DNA from: Phascolarctobacterium_A sp034086985
GTDB lineage: Bacteria; Bacillota; Negativicutes; Acidaminococcales; Acidaminococcaceae
DNA length: 64,000 nucleotides
Assembly (NCBI GenBank): GCA_034086985.1
Contig: JAXDZG010000022.1
Span: 1 to 64,000, forward strand
Direction: 5' to 3'
Shown here: positions 1 through 8,357 of the stretch, one piece after another
Layout of the letters: every line of letters starts with the position of its first letter
How positions within the stretch are numbered: the stretch's first letter is position 1
Notes under the pieces: generated by a model
What the model was told of the DNA's origin: nothing
Database searches by the model: none
The model's input: the letters and a program-made list of their open reading frames with translations, nothing else
Translations under genes and position numbers: made by a program

Positions 1-253
1 TAATCAGACGCAGGCCCATCCTTTAGCGATAGCTTATAAATAGAGGCCATCTTTCATCACAATTCCATGCGGAAAAGTGATCACATTCGGTATTAGCACC
101 CCTTTCGGGATGTTGTCCCCAACTAAAGGGCAGGTTGCCTACGCGTTACTCACCCGTTCGCCACTAAGATTACCGAAATAATCTCCGTTCGACTTGCATG
201 TGTTAGGCATGCCGCCAGCGTTCGTCCTGAGCCAGGATCAAACTCTCCAATAA
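1..253 (-). rRNA. rrs: 16S ribosomal RNA, 5' end (partial)
   Basis: The reverse complement carries the universal 5' segment AGAGTTTGATCCTGGCTCAG, followed by the usual first variable region and GGCGAACGGGTGAGTAACGCG. The gene runs off the left edge of the window, so only about 250 nt of the 5' end are present. The mature 5' end is placed by analogy with E. coli, 7 nt before AGAGTTTG. From memory the sequence resembles Acidaminococcaceae such as Phascolarctobacterium; this is a recollection, not a database result. Confidence 0.97.
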
Positions 254-366
254 AGTTTATTGAAGAACCGATTTGGCTCTTATTATTAAAAGAAATTAAT
301 TTGACTTGGTCTCGCGCTTTAAAAGCGCTCGACCCGCACATTCGCTTTTTAATAGGTTCAATGTTC

Positions 367-381
367 AGTTTTGAAAGAACA
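367..381 (-). promoter_or_regulatory. rRNA leader boxA-like antitermination site
   Basis: The leader between the rRNA promoter and 16S contains TGTTCTTTCAAAACT on the minus strand. It closely resembles the boxA motif of Firmicute rRNA leaders that binds NusB/NusE. It lies about 60 nt downstream of the -10 element and about 115 nt upstream of mature 16S, as expected. The rest of 254-441 holds a short GCGCTTT/AAAGCGC palindrome near 315-328 and no gene. Confidence 0.65.
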
Positions 382-441
382 AACATCAATGTGTCTAGCG
401 ACCTTGGCTCTAATTCAGTGCCGTATCGCGTCGACTTGTAT

Positions 442-470
442 ATAATACCACAGCGAGTTTTTAATGTCAA
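442..470 (-). promoter_or_regulatory. rRNA operon promoter
   Basis: On the minus strand there is a perfect -35 (TTGACA, 465-470), a 17-nt spacer and a -10 of TATTAT (442-447). It points at the 16S gene and lies just downstream of the lysS terminator. It is the only strong promoter seen in the 358-bp gap between 16S and lysS. Confidence 0.85.
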
Positions 471-536
471 CACCTTTTTACAAGTTTTTTTTGAGTTTTT
501 TACTGCTTTTTTGCACTTCACTCAACCAGCTTGTAA

Positions 537-578
537 CATAAAAAGTGGCTTGCATCGGTTCACACCGACGCAAGCCAC
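537..578 (-). terminator. Intrinsic terminator of lysS
   Basis: A 15-bp stem with one G-U pair (arms 545-559 and 564-578) is followed on the minus strand by a T-rich run. It lies about 35 nt after the lysS stop codon and separates the greA-lysS transcript from the rRNA promoter. Confidence 0.9.
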
Positions 579-611
579 AGCTCTCTAGCTTTAAAGTGCC
601 AATATATCCAA

Positions 612-2579
612 TTAATACAGCTTAGCGCCTGCAGGGATATGCGGGTCTACCTGCAAGAGATGCAGCTTCTCAGCGCCCTCTTCATGGTGCACAGCACTCA
701 GCAGCATGCCACAGGACTCAATACCCATCATTTTGCGCGGAGGCAAATTTACGATAGCAATCAAGGTTTTGCCCAGCAGCTCTTCGGGCTCATAGAAGGC
801 ATGGATGCCGCTCAAAATGGTGCGGTCAGTACCAGTACCATCATCTAAAGTGAATTGCAAAAGCTTCTTGCTTTTGGGCACAGCAATGCACTCTTTAACC
901 TTTACAGCGCGGAAGTCAGACTTGCTAAAGGTTTCAAAGTCTACAAAGTCTGCAAACAGAGGCTCAATCTCTACCTTGGAGAAATCAATTACTTCTTCTT
1001 TAGCTTCCTCTACAGCAGCAGGAGCCACTTCGGTTCTGATTTGCTCAGGAATCTCTACAGGACGAGCTTCACCCTTCAAGGGCTTCATGGTCGGGAAGAA
1101 CAGCACATCGCGAATGGTGGAGCTGTCGGTCAAGAACATAACCAGACGGTCGATACCAATGCCCAGACCGCCTGTGGGAGGCAGACCATATTCCAAAGCA
1201 TTGACGAAATCCTCGTCCATCATATTAGCTTCCTCATCGCCATTAGCGCGCTCTTCTACCTGCTTCAGGAAACGCTCGCGTTGGTCAATGGGGTCATTAA
1301 GCTCAGTAAAGCCGTTGCAGATTTCACGGCCATAAATATATGCCTCGAAACGGTCGGTAATTTCCGGATTATCGGGATTGCTCTTAGCCAAGGGAGAAAT
1401 TTCCTTGGGATGGCCGGTAATAAAGGTAGGCTGAATCAGCTTATCCTCAACATATTCTTCGAAGCAAGCGTTGATGATTTTACCAATGCCAAAGGTGGGC
1501 TCAACGGGAACATTCAGCTCCTTAGCCATAGCACGAGCTTCCTCCAAATCGGTTACATTGGTAAAGTCCTTACCGGAGTATTCTTTTACAGCGTCAATCA
1601 TGCTCATGCGCTTCCAGGGAGAAGCCAGCTCGATTTCAACGCCTTCATAGGTAATCTTGGTAGTACCCAAAACCTTCATAGCGGTCTTAACCACTACTTC
1701 CTCGGTCAAATCCATCATGTCGCGATAATCAGCAAAGGCTTGATAAATCTCTACGCTGGTGAATTCCGGATTATGTCTATTGTCAATGCCCTCGTTGCGG
1801 AATACGCGACCGAGCTCATAAACGCGGTCCATACCGCCCACGATCAAGCGCTTCAGATACAGCTCCGGAGCAATACGCATATAAACCTGCATATCCAGGG
1901 CATTATGATAGCTGATAAAGGGACGAGCAGCAGCGCCACCGGCGATGGTATTCAGAATCGGAGTTTCAACCTCCAAAAAGTCATGACTATCCAAAACCTC
2001 GCGCACACTTCTGATAATTTGACTACGCTTTACAAAGGTATCGCGCACTTCAGGATTAACAATCAAATCCACATAGCGTTGACGATAACGAGTCTCGATA
2101 TCCTTCAGACCGTGCCATTTTTCCGGCAGGGGACGCAGGGATTTAGACAGCATTTCCATTTTTACAACCTTAACGGAAATCTCGCCCATATGAGTGCGGA
2201 AGGGAATACCGGTAACACCAATAGTATCACCAATATCCATCATTTTTACCAGGGAATAGTCTTCCTCCCCCAGCACGTCCTTGCGCACATACAATTGCAT
2301 ACGACCAGTTTTGTCCTGCATATCCATAAAGCAGGTTTTGCCATGACCGCGAATAGCCATCACGCGACCAGCCATCTTTACTTCAGCTTCGGTTTCAGCC
2401 AGAGCTTCAAATTGGTCCTTTACATCGGCACTGCGATGAGTCCATTCAAATCTGTGGCCAAAGGGACGCCAGCCATGCTCTTCAATTTTATGCATCTTAT
2501 CGATGCGGTTTTGCATTTGCTCGTTGATTTCTACTTCAGTGAGCGCCTTTTCTTCAACTTGTTGCTTGTTTTCTGCCAT
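612..2579 (-). CDS. lysS: Lysyl-tRNA synthetase (class II) with C-terminal tRNA-binding domain
   Basis: Charges tRNA-Lys with lysine in the cytoplasm. The 655 residues comprise an anticodon-binding OB fold (about 60-150), the class II catalytic core with motif 2 (FRNEGIDNRHNPEF, 260-273) and motif 3 (GLGIGIDRLVMF, about 471-482), an acidic and Ala/Pro-rich linker (about 505-540), and a C-terminal domain of about 110 residues. That last domain resembles the Trbp111/EMAP-II-like domain usually found at the end of MetRS (FSKSDFRAVKV near its start, GMLLSA near its end). Standard bacterial LysRS stops near 490-500 residues, so the extra domain is a real fusion. An AAGGAG lies 8 nt before the ATG. 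It is the last gene of a greA-lysS unit, with a 15-bp gap to greA. Confidence 0.97.
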   Translation of the reverse strand: MAENKQQVEEKALTEVEINEQMQNRIDKMHKIEEHGWRPFGHRFEWTHRSADVKDQFEALAETEAEVKMAGRVMAIRGHGKTCFMDMQDKTGRMQLYVRKDVLGEEDYSLVKMMDIGDTIGVTGIPFRTHMGEISVKVVKMEMLSKSLRPLPEKWHGLKDIETRYRQRYVDLIVNPEVRDTFVKRSQIIRSVREVLDSHDFLEVETPILNTIAGGAAARPFISYHNALDMQVYMRIAPELYLKRLIVGGMDRVYELGRVFRNEGIDNRHNPEFTSVEIYQAFADYRDMMDLTEEVVVKTAMKVLGTTKITYEGVEIELASPWKRMSMIDAVKEYSGKDFTNVTDLEEARAMAKELNVPVEPTFGIGKIINACFEEYVEDKLIQPTFITGHPKEISPLAKSNPDNPEITDRFEAYIYGREICNGFTELNDPIDQRERFLKQVEERANGDEEANMMDEDFVNALEYGLPPTGGLGIGIDRLVMFLTDSSTIRDVLFFPTMKPLKGEARPVEIPEQIRTEVAPAAVEEAKEEVIDFSKVEIEPLFADFVDFETFSKSDFRAVKVKECIAVPKSKKLLQFTLDDGTGTDRTILSGIHAFYEPEELLGKTLIAIVNLPPRKMMGIESCGMLLSAVHHEEGAEKLHLLQVDPHIPAGAKLY

Positions 2580-2594
2580 GAGTTAAGCTCCTTC

Positions 2595-3071
2595 TTATTT
2601 TACTTCGAGAATTTCGTAGGACAGCTCACCTGCAGGAGTATTAGCTACAACAACATCATGAACCTTTTTGCCCAAAATCGCAGTGCCCACAGGGGACTCA
2701 TTGGAAATCTTATTATTAAAGGGGTCGGCCTCGGTGGTACCTACGATAGTATAGGTCTCCTCCTCACCGGTTTCCACATCCTTCAAAACAACAGTGCAGC
2801 CCAAGGAAACGATGCCTTCCTTGCCGGAAGCGGAGGTATCGATGATAACCGCAGTTTTAATCATCTGCTCCAATTCCACAATACGGCTTTCGTTTTTGCC
2901 TTGGTCCTCTTTAGCTTGGTCATACTCAGAGTTTTCGCTTAAGTCGCCCTGAGCTCTAGCTTCCTTCAGACGTTCAACGATTTCTTCACGAATAGGACCC
3001 TTGCGTTGAGCCAATTCTTCTTCTAATTTTCTAAGACCTTCGGCTGTAATTTGAGTTTCTTTTGTAGCCAT
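2595..3071 (-). CDS. greA: Transcription elongation factor GreA
   Basis: Binds the RNA polymerase secondary channel and stimulates cleavage of backtracked RNA. The 158 residues match the family length. The N-terminal half is the antiparallel coiled coil, with the acidic tip region around GDLSENSEYDQAKE (residues about 42-55). The C-terminal half is the FKBP-like globular domain (GCTVVLKD, SPVGTAILGKKVHD). An AAAGGAG precedes the ATG. It is transcribed with lysS from the promoter at 3123-3152. Confidence 0.97.
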   Translation of the reverse strand: MATKETQITAEGLRKLEEELAQRKGPIREEIVERLKEARAQGDLSENSEYDQAKEDQGKNESRIVELEQMIKTAVIIDTSASGKEGIVSLGCTVVLKDVETGEEETYTIVGTTEADPFNNKISNESPVGTAILGKKVHDVVVANTPAGELSYEILEVK

Positions 3072-3122
3072 TTTCCTGCTCCTTTATCATAAATTTCTTG
3101 AATATATTTAACCTGTGCAACC

Positions 3123-3152
3123 ATTATAAGCTGTGGCTGTTTTCCTTGTCAA
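3123..3152 (-). promoter_or_regulatory. Promoter of greA-lysS
   Basis: On the minus strand TTGACA (3147-3152) and TATAAT (3123-3128) are separated by 18 nt. Both hexamers are perfect. The -35 begins 3 bp after the stop codon of the upstream acyl-ACP-reductase-like gene, so greA-lysS has its own strong start even though it follows another gene closely. Confidence 0.8.
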
Positions 3153-3154
3153 TA

Positions 3155-4240
3155 TCAAAACCCATGGATGGCCAAAGCCATTTGTGCATTGTGACGAACC
3201 TCTTCAATATGCTCGCTGGAAACAGCGCGTTCAAAATTGCGGAAGCCGGACATACGGAAGTGATGCTTATCTGCCAGCTGAGAAATTAAATTAATTTTAT
3301 TGATATCCAGATTGCGACCCAAGGAGAAGTTCTCATAGCGACCATCCAGTGCTAAAATCATGGTCTCACTCATGCAGGCATAGGATGTACGCGGTGGAAA
3401 GCCAAAATTAAAATGGAAATCCACGTTACCAGGCACATGAATGATACCGCCCTCGATAACCAGCACATCATTGCGCTTCAACGATACCTCGCGGGATACA
3501 TTGCGCGGACGAGCTACGTCACATACTACGCAGCCGGGTCTCAAATCCTCAGGCTCAATCAAAAAGTCTAAGGCGCTGGTAACGGTGATAACAATATCTG
3601 CTTCCTTAAGAGAAGCATGAATATCCTGACTTACAGCCACTTCACAATGATTTTGCTCAATAAGCTCTTGGGCCAGCTCCTCTAAAGGGCCCATATGCCT
3701 TGCTACCAAGGTAATATGCTTGACCTCACGGGATAAAAGTCTAACGCTGGCAGCGCCGATGGAGCCCGTAGCGCCAACCACAACGGCACGGCACTCCCTT
3801 AAGTCCTTGCCCATCATGCGAGCAGCTTCCTTAGTTCCTTGAATAGCAGTAGCTACAGTGTAGCTGTTGCCACTGGTGACTGCAATATCCAAATTTTTAG
3901 CAACAGTGATACCTGCATCGCCCACAATAGAAGTAAAGGCTCCTAAGCCGACGATTTTGGCCCCCAGCTCCTGAGCCACCTTGCCGGACTCAATAATGCG
4001 GTCCATGACAAATTCTTCGGGCAAAGTCATCATTTGTTTGGCAGTCAAAGGACAACCCACAAACCAGCCCTCCGCCTCAGCGTAAGGACTTTTAATGCCA
4101 GTGATATGGGAAACCTTAAATGGCTTCTTCATTTTTAGGCAAGCCTCAATTATGGGGTCAGGAATATACTTCATTACAGGAGACAAATGCTCCATGTCCT
4201 CCAAGGTGAGAGGATGAAAAATAAAAGCAAACTTTTCCAT
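3155..4240 (-). CDS. Long-chain acyl-ACP reductase (AAR)-like NAD(P)-binding protein
   Basis: This 361-residue protein resembles cyanobacterial acyl-ACP reductase (AAR, about 340 residues), the enzyme that makes fatty aldehydes from acyl-ACP. The match is by eye against remembered sequence. Shared blocks are LGAFTSIV (about 107-114), TSGNSYTVATA, the dinucleotide-binding loop VVVGATGSIGAA (about 153-164), and a C-terminal segment YACMSETMILALDG...ENFSLGRN. The Cys in that last segment (about residue 289) aligns with the reactive Cys of cyanobacterial AAR. Databases often label this group a predicted amino acid or shikimate dehydrogenase; nothing specific to shikimate enzymes is visible. It starts 8 bp after the gene at 4249-5175. 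Substrate in this organism is unknown. Confidence 0.7.
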   Translation of the reverse strand: MEKFAFIFHPLTLEDMEHLSPVMKYIPDPIIEACLKMKKPFKVSHITGIKSPYAEAEGWFVGCPLTAKQMMTLPEEFVMDRIIESGKVAQELGAKIVGLGAFTSIVGDAGITVAKNLDIAVTSGNSYTVATAIQGTKEAARMMGKDLRECRAVVVGATGSIGAASVRLLSREVKHITLVARHMGPLEELAQELIEQNHCEVAVSQDIHASLKEADIVITVTSALDFLIEPEDLRPGCVVCDVARPRNVSREVSLKRNDVLVIEGGIIHVPGNVDFHFNFGFPPRTSYACMSETMILALDGRYENFSLGRNLDINKINLISQLADKHHFRMSGFRNFERAVSSEHIEEVRHNAQMALAIHGF

Positions 4241-4248
4241 GATTAATA

Positions 4249-5175
4249 CTACTCCTTCGTACCAAGGTACTCCACAGAAGATTTAATATGATAATGCTCA
4301 ATGAGCTTTAAATATTCTTCAGCAGATAGCGGGCCCTTCCCATCATGTAAGGCCACCAATAATGCTTCCATAACATTGGTACCAAAGCTACGTCCCTTAA
4401 TGCAGGGAGTAGTTGTAACTAAAATTCTAACACCGGCTTTTTTAAGCATTTCGCGGTCAGCCGCTGTCACTGTATTCGTAATAATGATTTTACCGGGCAG
4501 GCTATCCGGCATAAACTTTTTAATGTAATGAAAATCGCCTGCTATAATATCGCTTTCCCTAAAATACTCGGGATGGCGCAGCACCCGCGTTTCCTGCTCC
4601 TTGCCCATGGGGTAAAACCAGCTTACAGGTAGCTTGGTTACCACAGGAGCCAAAAGCTTGGCCCACCAGGCCAGAGCCTTCAAGGAGTAAAGCGGTTTAT
4701 TCACATTTAAACCAAAGACCAAATCGCCAAAGGTCACCTTAGCGCCGGCCTCTAAGAAAGCTTCGGCCATACCAAAGCGATCCACAGCGCAGACAAGCAG
4801 CACCTTGCTTCCCTTAATAGAAAGCTCATGCCCCTCGGCCAGCTCGCGAATTACCTTGCGCTCCAAAGAATTCTTAAGCCCGCTGCCATCAAGTACAGGA
4901 GTTCGCTTGACATTGGCAATCAGACGAGCAGACTCGCGAAAAGTATAGCGCTCCTTACCGGCATAAACATAAAGGTCCGTGCCGCCAAGTCCCATTGCAT
5001 CCACCTTGCCGTCCCACTGCTCCATAAGCTGTCGTGCTTTATTAAAATCTCCATCCGTACCACGGCGTTCGATATGCACTTTTTGTCCGGCAAGCTCTAG
5101 TACAGCACTAGCATCCCTTTGGGAAGAACCAAGGCTAATACTAATAATATGCTTGGCTTGCTTACTTACTCCCAT
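4249..5175 (-). CDS. Conserved protein of unknown function, partner of the AAR-like gene
   Basis: This 308-residue soluble protein is transcribed just ahead of the AAR-like gene. It contains a possible Rossmann-like stretch (GSKVLLVCAVDRFGMAEAF, about 123-141) and a second one late in the protein (KAGVRILVTTTPCIKGRSFGTNVMEA). No catalytic motif could be assigned. I recall similar proteins being listed as quinate 5-dehydrogenase, but the sequence shows nothing that establishes this. A GGGAG sits 8 nt before the ATG. The tight coupling suggests a shared substrate or complex with the AAR-like protein; that is inference. Confidence 0.6.
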   Translation of the reverse strand: MGVSKQAKHIISISLGSSQRDASAVLELAGQKVHIERRGTDGDFNKARQLMEQWDGKVDAMGLGGTDLYVYAGKERYTFRESARLIANVKRTPVLDGSGLKNSLERKVIRELAEGHELSIKGSKVLLVCAVDRFGMAEAFLEAGAKVTFGDLVFGLNVNKPLYSLKALAWWAKLLAPVVTKLPVSWFYPMGKEQETRVLRHPEYFRESDIIAGDFHYIKKFMPDSLPGKIIITNTVTAADREMLKKAGVRILVTTTPCIKGRSFGTNVMEALLVALHDGKGPLSAEEYLKLIEHYHIKSSVEYLGTKE

Positions 5176-5224
5176 AGTCCAAACTCCCTAAATGTATCTT
5201 TAACAAAATATTATTGTAACATAT

Positions 5225-6241
5225 TTAGCGCTTTTCTTCAACGGTGCTTGCAAAATGTTTTTCTTGCTCATAATAGCTTTGCGCACACTGGCGATACTCT
5301 GTTAATAATGCTTGGAACTGCTCCCTTGTATCCACCTTGTGGAACCGTCCACGAAATTCTGCCGCGTGGGGCATGCCCTTTAAATAAGCGGAAATATGAC
5401 GACGCATTTCTTTTACAGAAACTCGCTCACCCTTAAACTCGATGAGCATATCCAGATGCTCGCTAGCCAAATCCAAGCGTTCATCCAAGCTAGGCTTCTC
5501 TGGGCAGCTTTCACCTGCCAGCACAGCCTTCAGCTGCTGAAAGAGCCACGGATTGCCATCCGCGCCTCGCCCAAGCATGAGCCCGTCTACGCCGGTCTCC
5601 TCCAGCATGCGTAGGCCATCGGCCACAGTAAAAATATCACCATTGCCAAAAACAGGCACCTTCACCGCTTGCTTCACGTCCCTGATGATACTCCAATCAG
5701 CCTTACCCTCATAGAACTGCTGGCGTGTACGCCCATGGACGGCTACCGCCGCCACTCCGGCCCGCTCCGCTGCCAAGGCAATCTCCACCGCGTTGCGGTG
5801 CTCGTCATCCCAGCCCGCGCGAAATTTTACCGTCACCGGAATTTGCACCGCCTCCACCATTGCTGCCAAAATCTCATAGGCCAGCTGCGGATTTTTCATC
5901 AGTGCAGAGCCCTCGCCATTGTTGACAATCTTCGGCACGGGGCAGCCCATATTAAAGTCGATAATATCCGCGCCGCTGGCCTCCACCATTTTGGCAGCCT
6001 CTGCCAATTCCTGTGGCACGCTGCCAAAAAGCTGGATAGCCGTAGGCCTTTCGCCAGCGTCAATGCGCAGCATCTCCGTGGTCTTTACATTTTTATAGAG
6101 CAAGCCCTTAGCACTGACCATCTCGGAAACGGTCATGCCGCAGCCTAAGCGACGACAAATCACCCGAAAGGGTAAATCCGTAATTCCCGCCATAGGCGCC
6201 AGCACTAAAGGTGCGTCAAGTTTAATTTTACCAATTTGCAT
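5225..6241 (-). CDS. dusB: tRNA-dihydrouridine synthase B
   Basis: FMN-dependent reduction of specific uridines in the tRNA D-loop. It has the TIM-barrel start LAPMAGITDLPFR, the catalytic Cys in NMGCPVPKI (about residue 95), the conserved KFRAGWDDE and HGRTRQQFYEG segments, and GNGDIF/GRGADGNPW phosphate-binding loops. The ATG at 6241 is preferred because AGGTGA lies 5 nt upstream; a TTG at 6259 would extend the frame by 6 residues into the T-run of the coaX terminator. The result is 338 residues. An intrinsic terminator sits immediately upstream, so expression depends on readthrough or on a promoter inside coaX. Confidence 0.95.
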   Translation of the reverse strand: MQIGKIKLDAPLVLAPMAGITDLPFRVICRRLGCGMTVSEMVSAKGLLYKNVKTTEMLRIDAGERPTAIQLFGSVPQELAEAAKMVEASGADIIDFNMGCPVPKIVNNGEGSALMKNPQLAYEILAAMVEAVQIPVTVKFRAGWDDEHRNAVEIALAAERAGVAAVAVHGRTRQQFYEGKADWSIIRDVKQAVKVPVFGNGDIFTVADGLRMLEETGVDGLMLGRGADGNPWLFQQLKAVLAGESCPEKPSLDERLDLASEHLDMLIEFKGERVSVKEMRRHISAYLKGMPHAAEFRGRFHKVDTREQFQALLTEYRQCAQSYYEQEKHFASTVEEKR

Positions 6242-6257
6242 GTGTTCACCTATATTC

Positions 6258-6284
6258 AAAAAAGCCCGCTAGTAAAAGCGGGCT
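6258..6284 (-). terminator. Intrinsic terminator between coaX and dusB
   Basis: A perfect 8-bp stem (AGCCCGCT / AGCGGGCT, arms 6263-6270 and 6277-6284) is followed on the minus strand by six T residues. The T-run ends only about 10 nt before the dusB Shine-Dalgarno sequence. Confidence 0.85.
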
Positions 6285-6308
6285 AGAGAGATTTAATAAT
6301 AAACGATT

Positions 6309-7085
6309 TTACTTTGCATTCTTTTCGTAGAGAATACGCAATCCATCCAACGTCAGGAACGGCTCGATAACATCGATGCAGTCGGACTCGGATGCCATAG
6401 TATTAGCAAAGCCACCGGTGGCAATAACTAAAGCGTCCCCGCCCAGCTCCTTCTTCATGTGGTTTACAATACCCTCCATTTGGCCTACAAAGCCATAAAT
6501 GGCACCGGCCTGCATGGAGCTGACAGTGTTGCGGCAAATAACAGTCTTAGGCTTCACCAGCTCAATACGGGGCAGCTTAGCTGCGCGCTGGAACAGGGCC
6601 TCGGTAGAAATGCCGATGCCAGGAGCAATAGCACCGCCCAGATATTCACCGGTAGGCAGCAATGCGCAGAAGGTATTGGCAGTACCAAAGTCCAAAATGA
6701 TCATGGGACGATTCAAATGAGCGTATTTATGGAAAGCGGCCACTGCGTTAACAATGCGGTCAGCGCCAACCTCCTTGGGATTATCATAGCGAATGAAGAT
6801 GCCGTTTTTAATGCCGGGGCCAACAACCATGGGCTTAATGCCGAAATAGCGCTCGCACATGTGGCACAGGGGAATCAGCACCGGGGGTACTACGCTGGAA
6901 ATAATAATGGAATCAATCTTGCTCATTTCCACGTCGCTATAATCAAACATGCTACGCAGCATAATACCAAATTCATCTGCAGTTTTAGAGCGGTCGGTAG
7001 AAAAACGCCAATGCACCTTCAGCTCTTTATCTTCAAAAACACCGGCAACAACGTTGGTATTACCTACATCAATTACTAGTAACAT
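6309..7085 (-). CDS. coaX: Type III pantothenate kinase
   Basis: Phosphorylates pantothenate, the first step of coenzyme A synthesis. The 258 residues show the ASKHA-fold phosphate loop DVGNTNVVAGVF at the N-terminus, the GADR motif (about 107-110) with the catalytic Asp, DFGTANTF (about 129-136) where most family members have DFGTATTF, and GGAIAPGI. A GAGGAGG precedes the ATG. In many Firmicutes coaX follows birA directly; here the efflux cassette at 7197-11018 stands between them. Confidence 0.95.
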   Translation of the reverse strand: MLLVIDVGNTNVVAGVFEDKELKVHWRFSTDRSKTADEFGIMLRSMFDYSDVEMSKIDSIIISSVVPPVLIPLCHMCERYFGIKPMVVGPGIKNGIFIRYDNPKEVGADRIVNAVAAFHKYAHLNRPMIILDFGTANTFCALLPTGEYLGGAIAPGIGISTEALFQRAAKLPRIELVKPKTVICRNTVSSMQAGAIYGFVGQMEGIVNHMKKELGGDALVIATGGFANTMASESDCIDVIEPFLTLDGLRILYEKNAK

Positions 7086-7144
7086 CTTAAATCCTCCTCG
7101 GAAGTGTGGTTTCCGCCTTAAAATACGGCCTCAGAGCCTTTCTT

Positions 7145-7172
7145 ATTTTACCACAAAGTTGGCAGAATGCAA
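7145..7172 (-). promoter_or_regulatory. Probable coaX promoter
   Basis: Minus-strand TTGCAT (7167-7172), a 16-nt spacer and TAAAAT (7145-7150) lie 60-90 nt before the coaX start. It lies in the gap after the efflux cassette and would free coaX from that cassette's regulation. Confidence 0.5.
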
Positions 7173-7196
7173 GAATAATTACAAGATTTTCTCAGA

Positions 7197-8357
7197 TTAT
7201 GCTGAAGTATTACCATGAGCACTGTGGAGCCGTTGCTGGTATAGCTGCGCAGCTCCTGGCAAACAGATTATTCCCAAAAGCAAAAGCACGATGGCTCGCT
7301 GCCCTAGGTCATGGCAGCTGCCGCTAAGGCAGAGCTGACGCACCGCTGAAGCCAAGTAAGTAAAGGGTGAGCACTGAGCAAGATTCCGTACCCACAGGGG
7401 CATGGCCTCCAAGGGCCAGGTATAGCCAGACAGCATAAAGGCAGGCACAGTATAAAAAATCGATAGACGACTAAAAAGCAGCTCCTCCTTGCACAGGCCG
7501 GCCAGCATACCGCCCACCTGTATCACACAAAACACAAAGGCACCGCCCAAGAGCAGGTGCTGCTGCCAGCCTCCGCCCACAGGTAGGACAAAAAAGTGCC
7601 AGCCCACTGCAAGGCATAATGCGTAGGAAAGCATGCCCAAAGTCCAATAAATCACTGTTTTCACTACCCAGCAGACATATTTACTCAGCGCCAGCTCCTC
7701 TGGTATATGCTTATTATTAGGCCATAGCACTCCCGCCGCCACAGCCAGCAGCACACCCTGCTGCAAAGCCACCAGAGCCAAGCCATACATAAAGAAGATA
7801 AGGTAATCCAGCTGAGGATTATTGAGCAGGCGATAATTAAAATGCACGGGCGCTGTTCGCTGCCTAGCCTGACCGGGCAACTGAGCTTTATCACGCACCA
7901 AGGTAGCCTGAGCAGTCCGGGCATTGAACTCCCGCAAAATTTCTGCAGCGGCGATACTGCTATTACTGGTAAGCACAATATTGCTTCCCTCCATGGCCAT
8001 CACCAGCTCGCTTTGCTGACGTCGCTGAATCCTTTCGCTAAAATCAGGTGGAATATATAAAGCAGCTCCATGCCTCCCTTTTTGCAGCCACACCTCTGCT
8101 GCAGCTAAGCTTTGGGACTCACCTGCCAAGGTAAAGCTATCACTTTGAGCAAAGCCTTTAATTAGTTGCCTGCTCAAGGCTGTATTGCTCTGGTCCACTA
8201 CTAGCAAGGGAATATTTTGCACCACACCCCAGTAATAGAGCCAAGAAAAAACTAGCATATAGGCTACCGAGGCAAATAATAATAGGATGCCCCGCCGCCT
8301 ATCCCAAACCAAAATATGTAGCAGCTCATTTTGTAGAATTTTTAAGATGTTTTTCAT
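7197..8357 (-). CDS. ABC-2 type transporter permease (second of pair)
   Basis: This 386-residue membrane protein has the ABC-2/YhhJ-YbhR layout: an N-terminal membrane helix (about 23-43), a large periplasmic domain (about 45-185, including GRHGAALYIPPDF), then five C-terminal helices. Its last cytoplasmic part ends shortly after the final helix. It overlaps the preceding permease gene by 4 bp (ATGA), implying translational coupling. These permeases normally work with an ABC ATPase and an HlyD-type adaptor to export hydrophobic drugs or lipids; the adaptor is present here and the ATPase is not. Confidence 0.85.
   Translation of the reverse strand: MKNILKILQNELLHILVWDRRRGILLLFASVAYMLVFSWLYYWGVVQNIPLLVVDQSNTALSRQLIKGFAQSDSFTLAGESQSLAAAEVWLQKGRHGAALYIPPDFSERIQRRQQSELVMAMEGSNIVLTSNSSIAAAEILREFNARTAQATLVRDKAQLPGQARQRTAPVHFNYRLLNNPQLDYLIFFMYGLALVALQQGVLLAVAAGVLWPNNKHIPEELALSKYVCWVVKTVIYWTLGMLSYALCLAVGWHFFVLPVGGGWQQHLLLGGAFVFCVIQVGGMLAGLCKEELLFSRLSIFYTVPAFMLSGYTWPLEAMPLWVRNLAQCSPFTYLASAVRQLCLSGSCHDLGQRAIVLLLLGIICLPGAAQLYQQRLHSAHGNTSA

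Noticed and set aside
254..441. Open frame of 123 codons (150-521) across the 16S leader
   Set aside because: It overlaps the 16S gene, boxA and promoter; it is noncoding leader sequence.
855..2942. Very long open frame (695 codons) on the plus strand
   Set aside because: It is antisense to lysS and greA, which are unquestionable. The translation has no family features, and long antisense frames follow from the codon use of lysS.
3155..4240. Shikimate or amino acid dehydrogenase as product
   Set aside because: The Rossmann loop alone allows it, but the TSGN, YACMSE and ENFSLGRN blocks fit acyl-ACP reductase better.
4249..5175. Quinate 5-dehydrogenase as product name
   Set aside because: The name may be used in databases, but no quinate/shikimate dehydrogenase motifs are visible, so no function was assigned.
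5725..5925. Pro-rich short frame within dusB
   Set aside because: A shadow of dusB on the opposite strand, produced by its Gly/Ala-rich codons.
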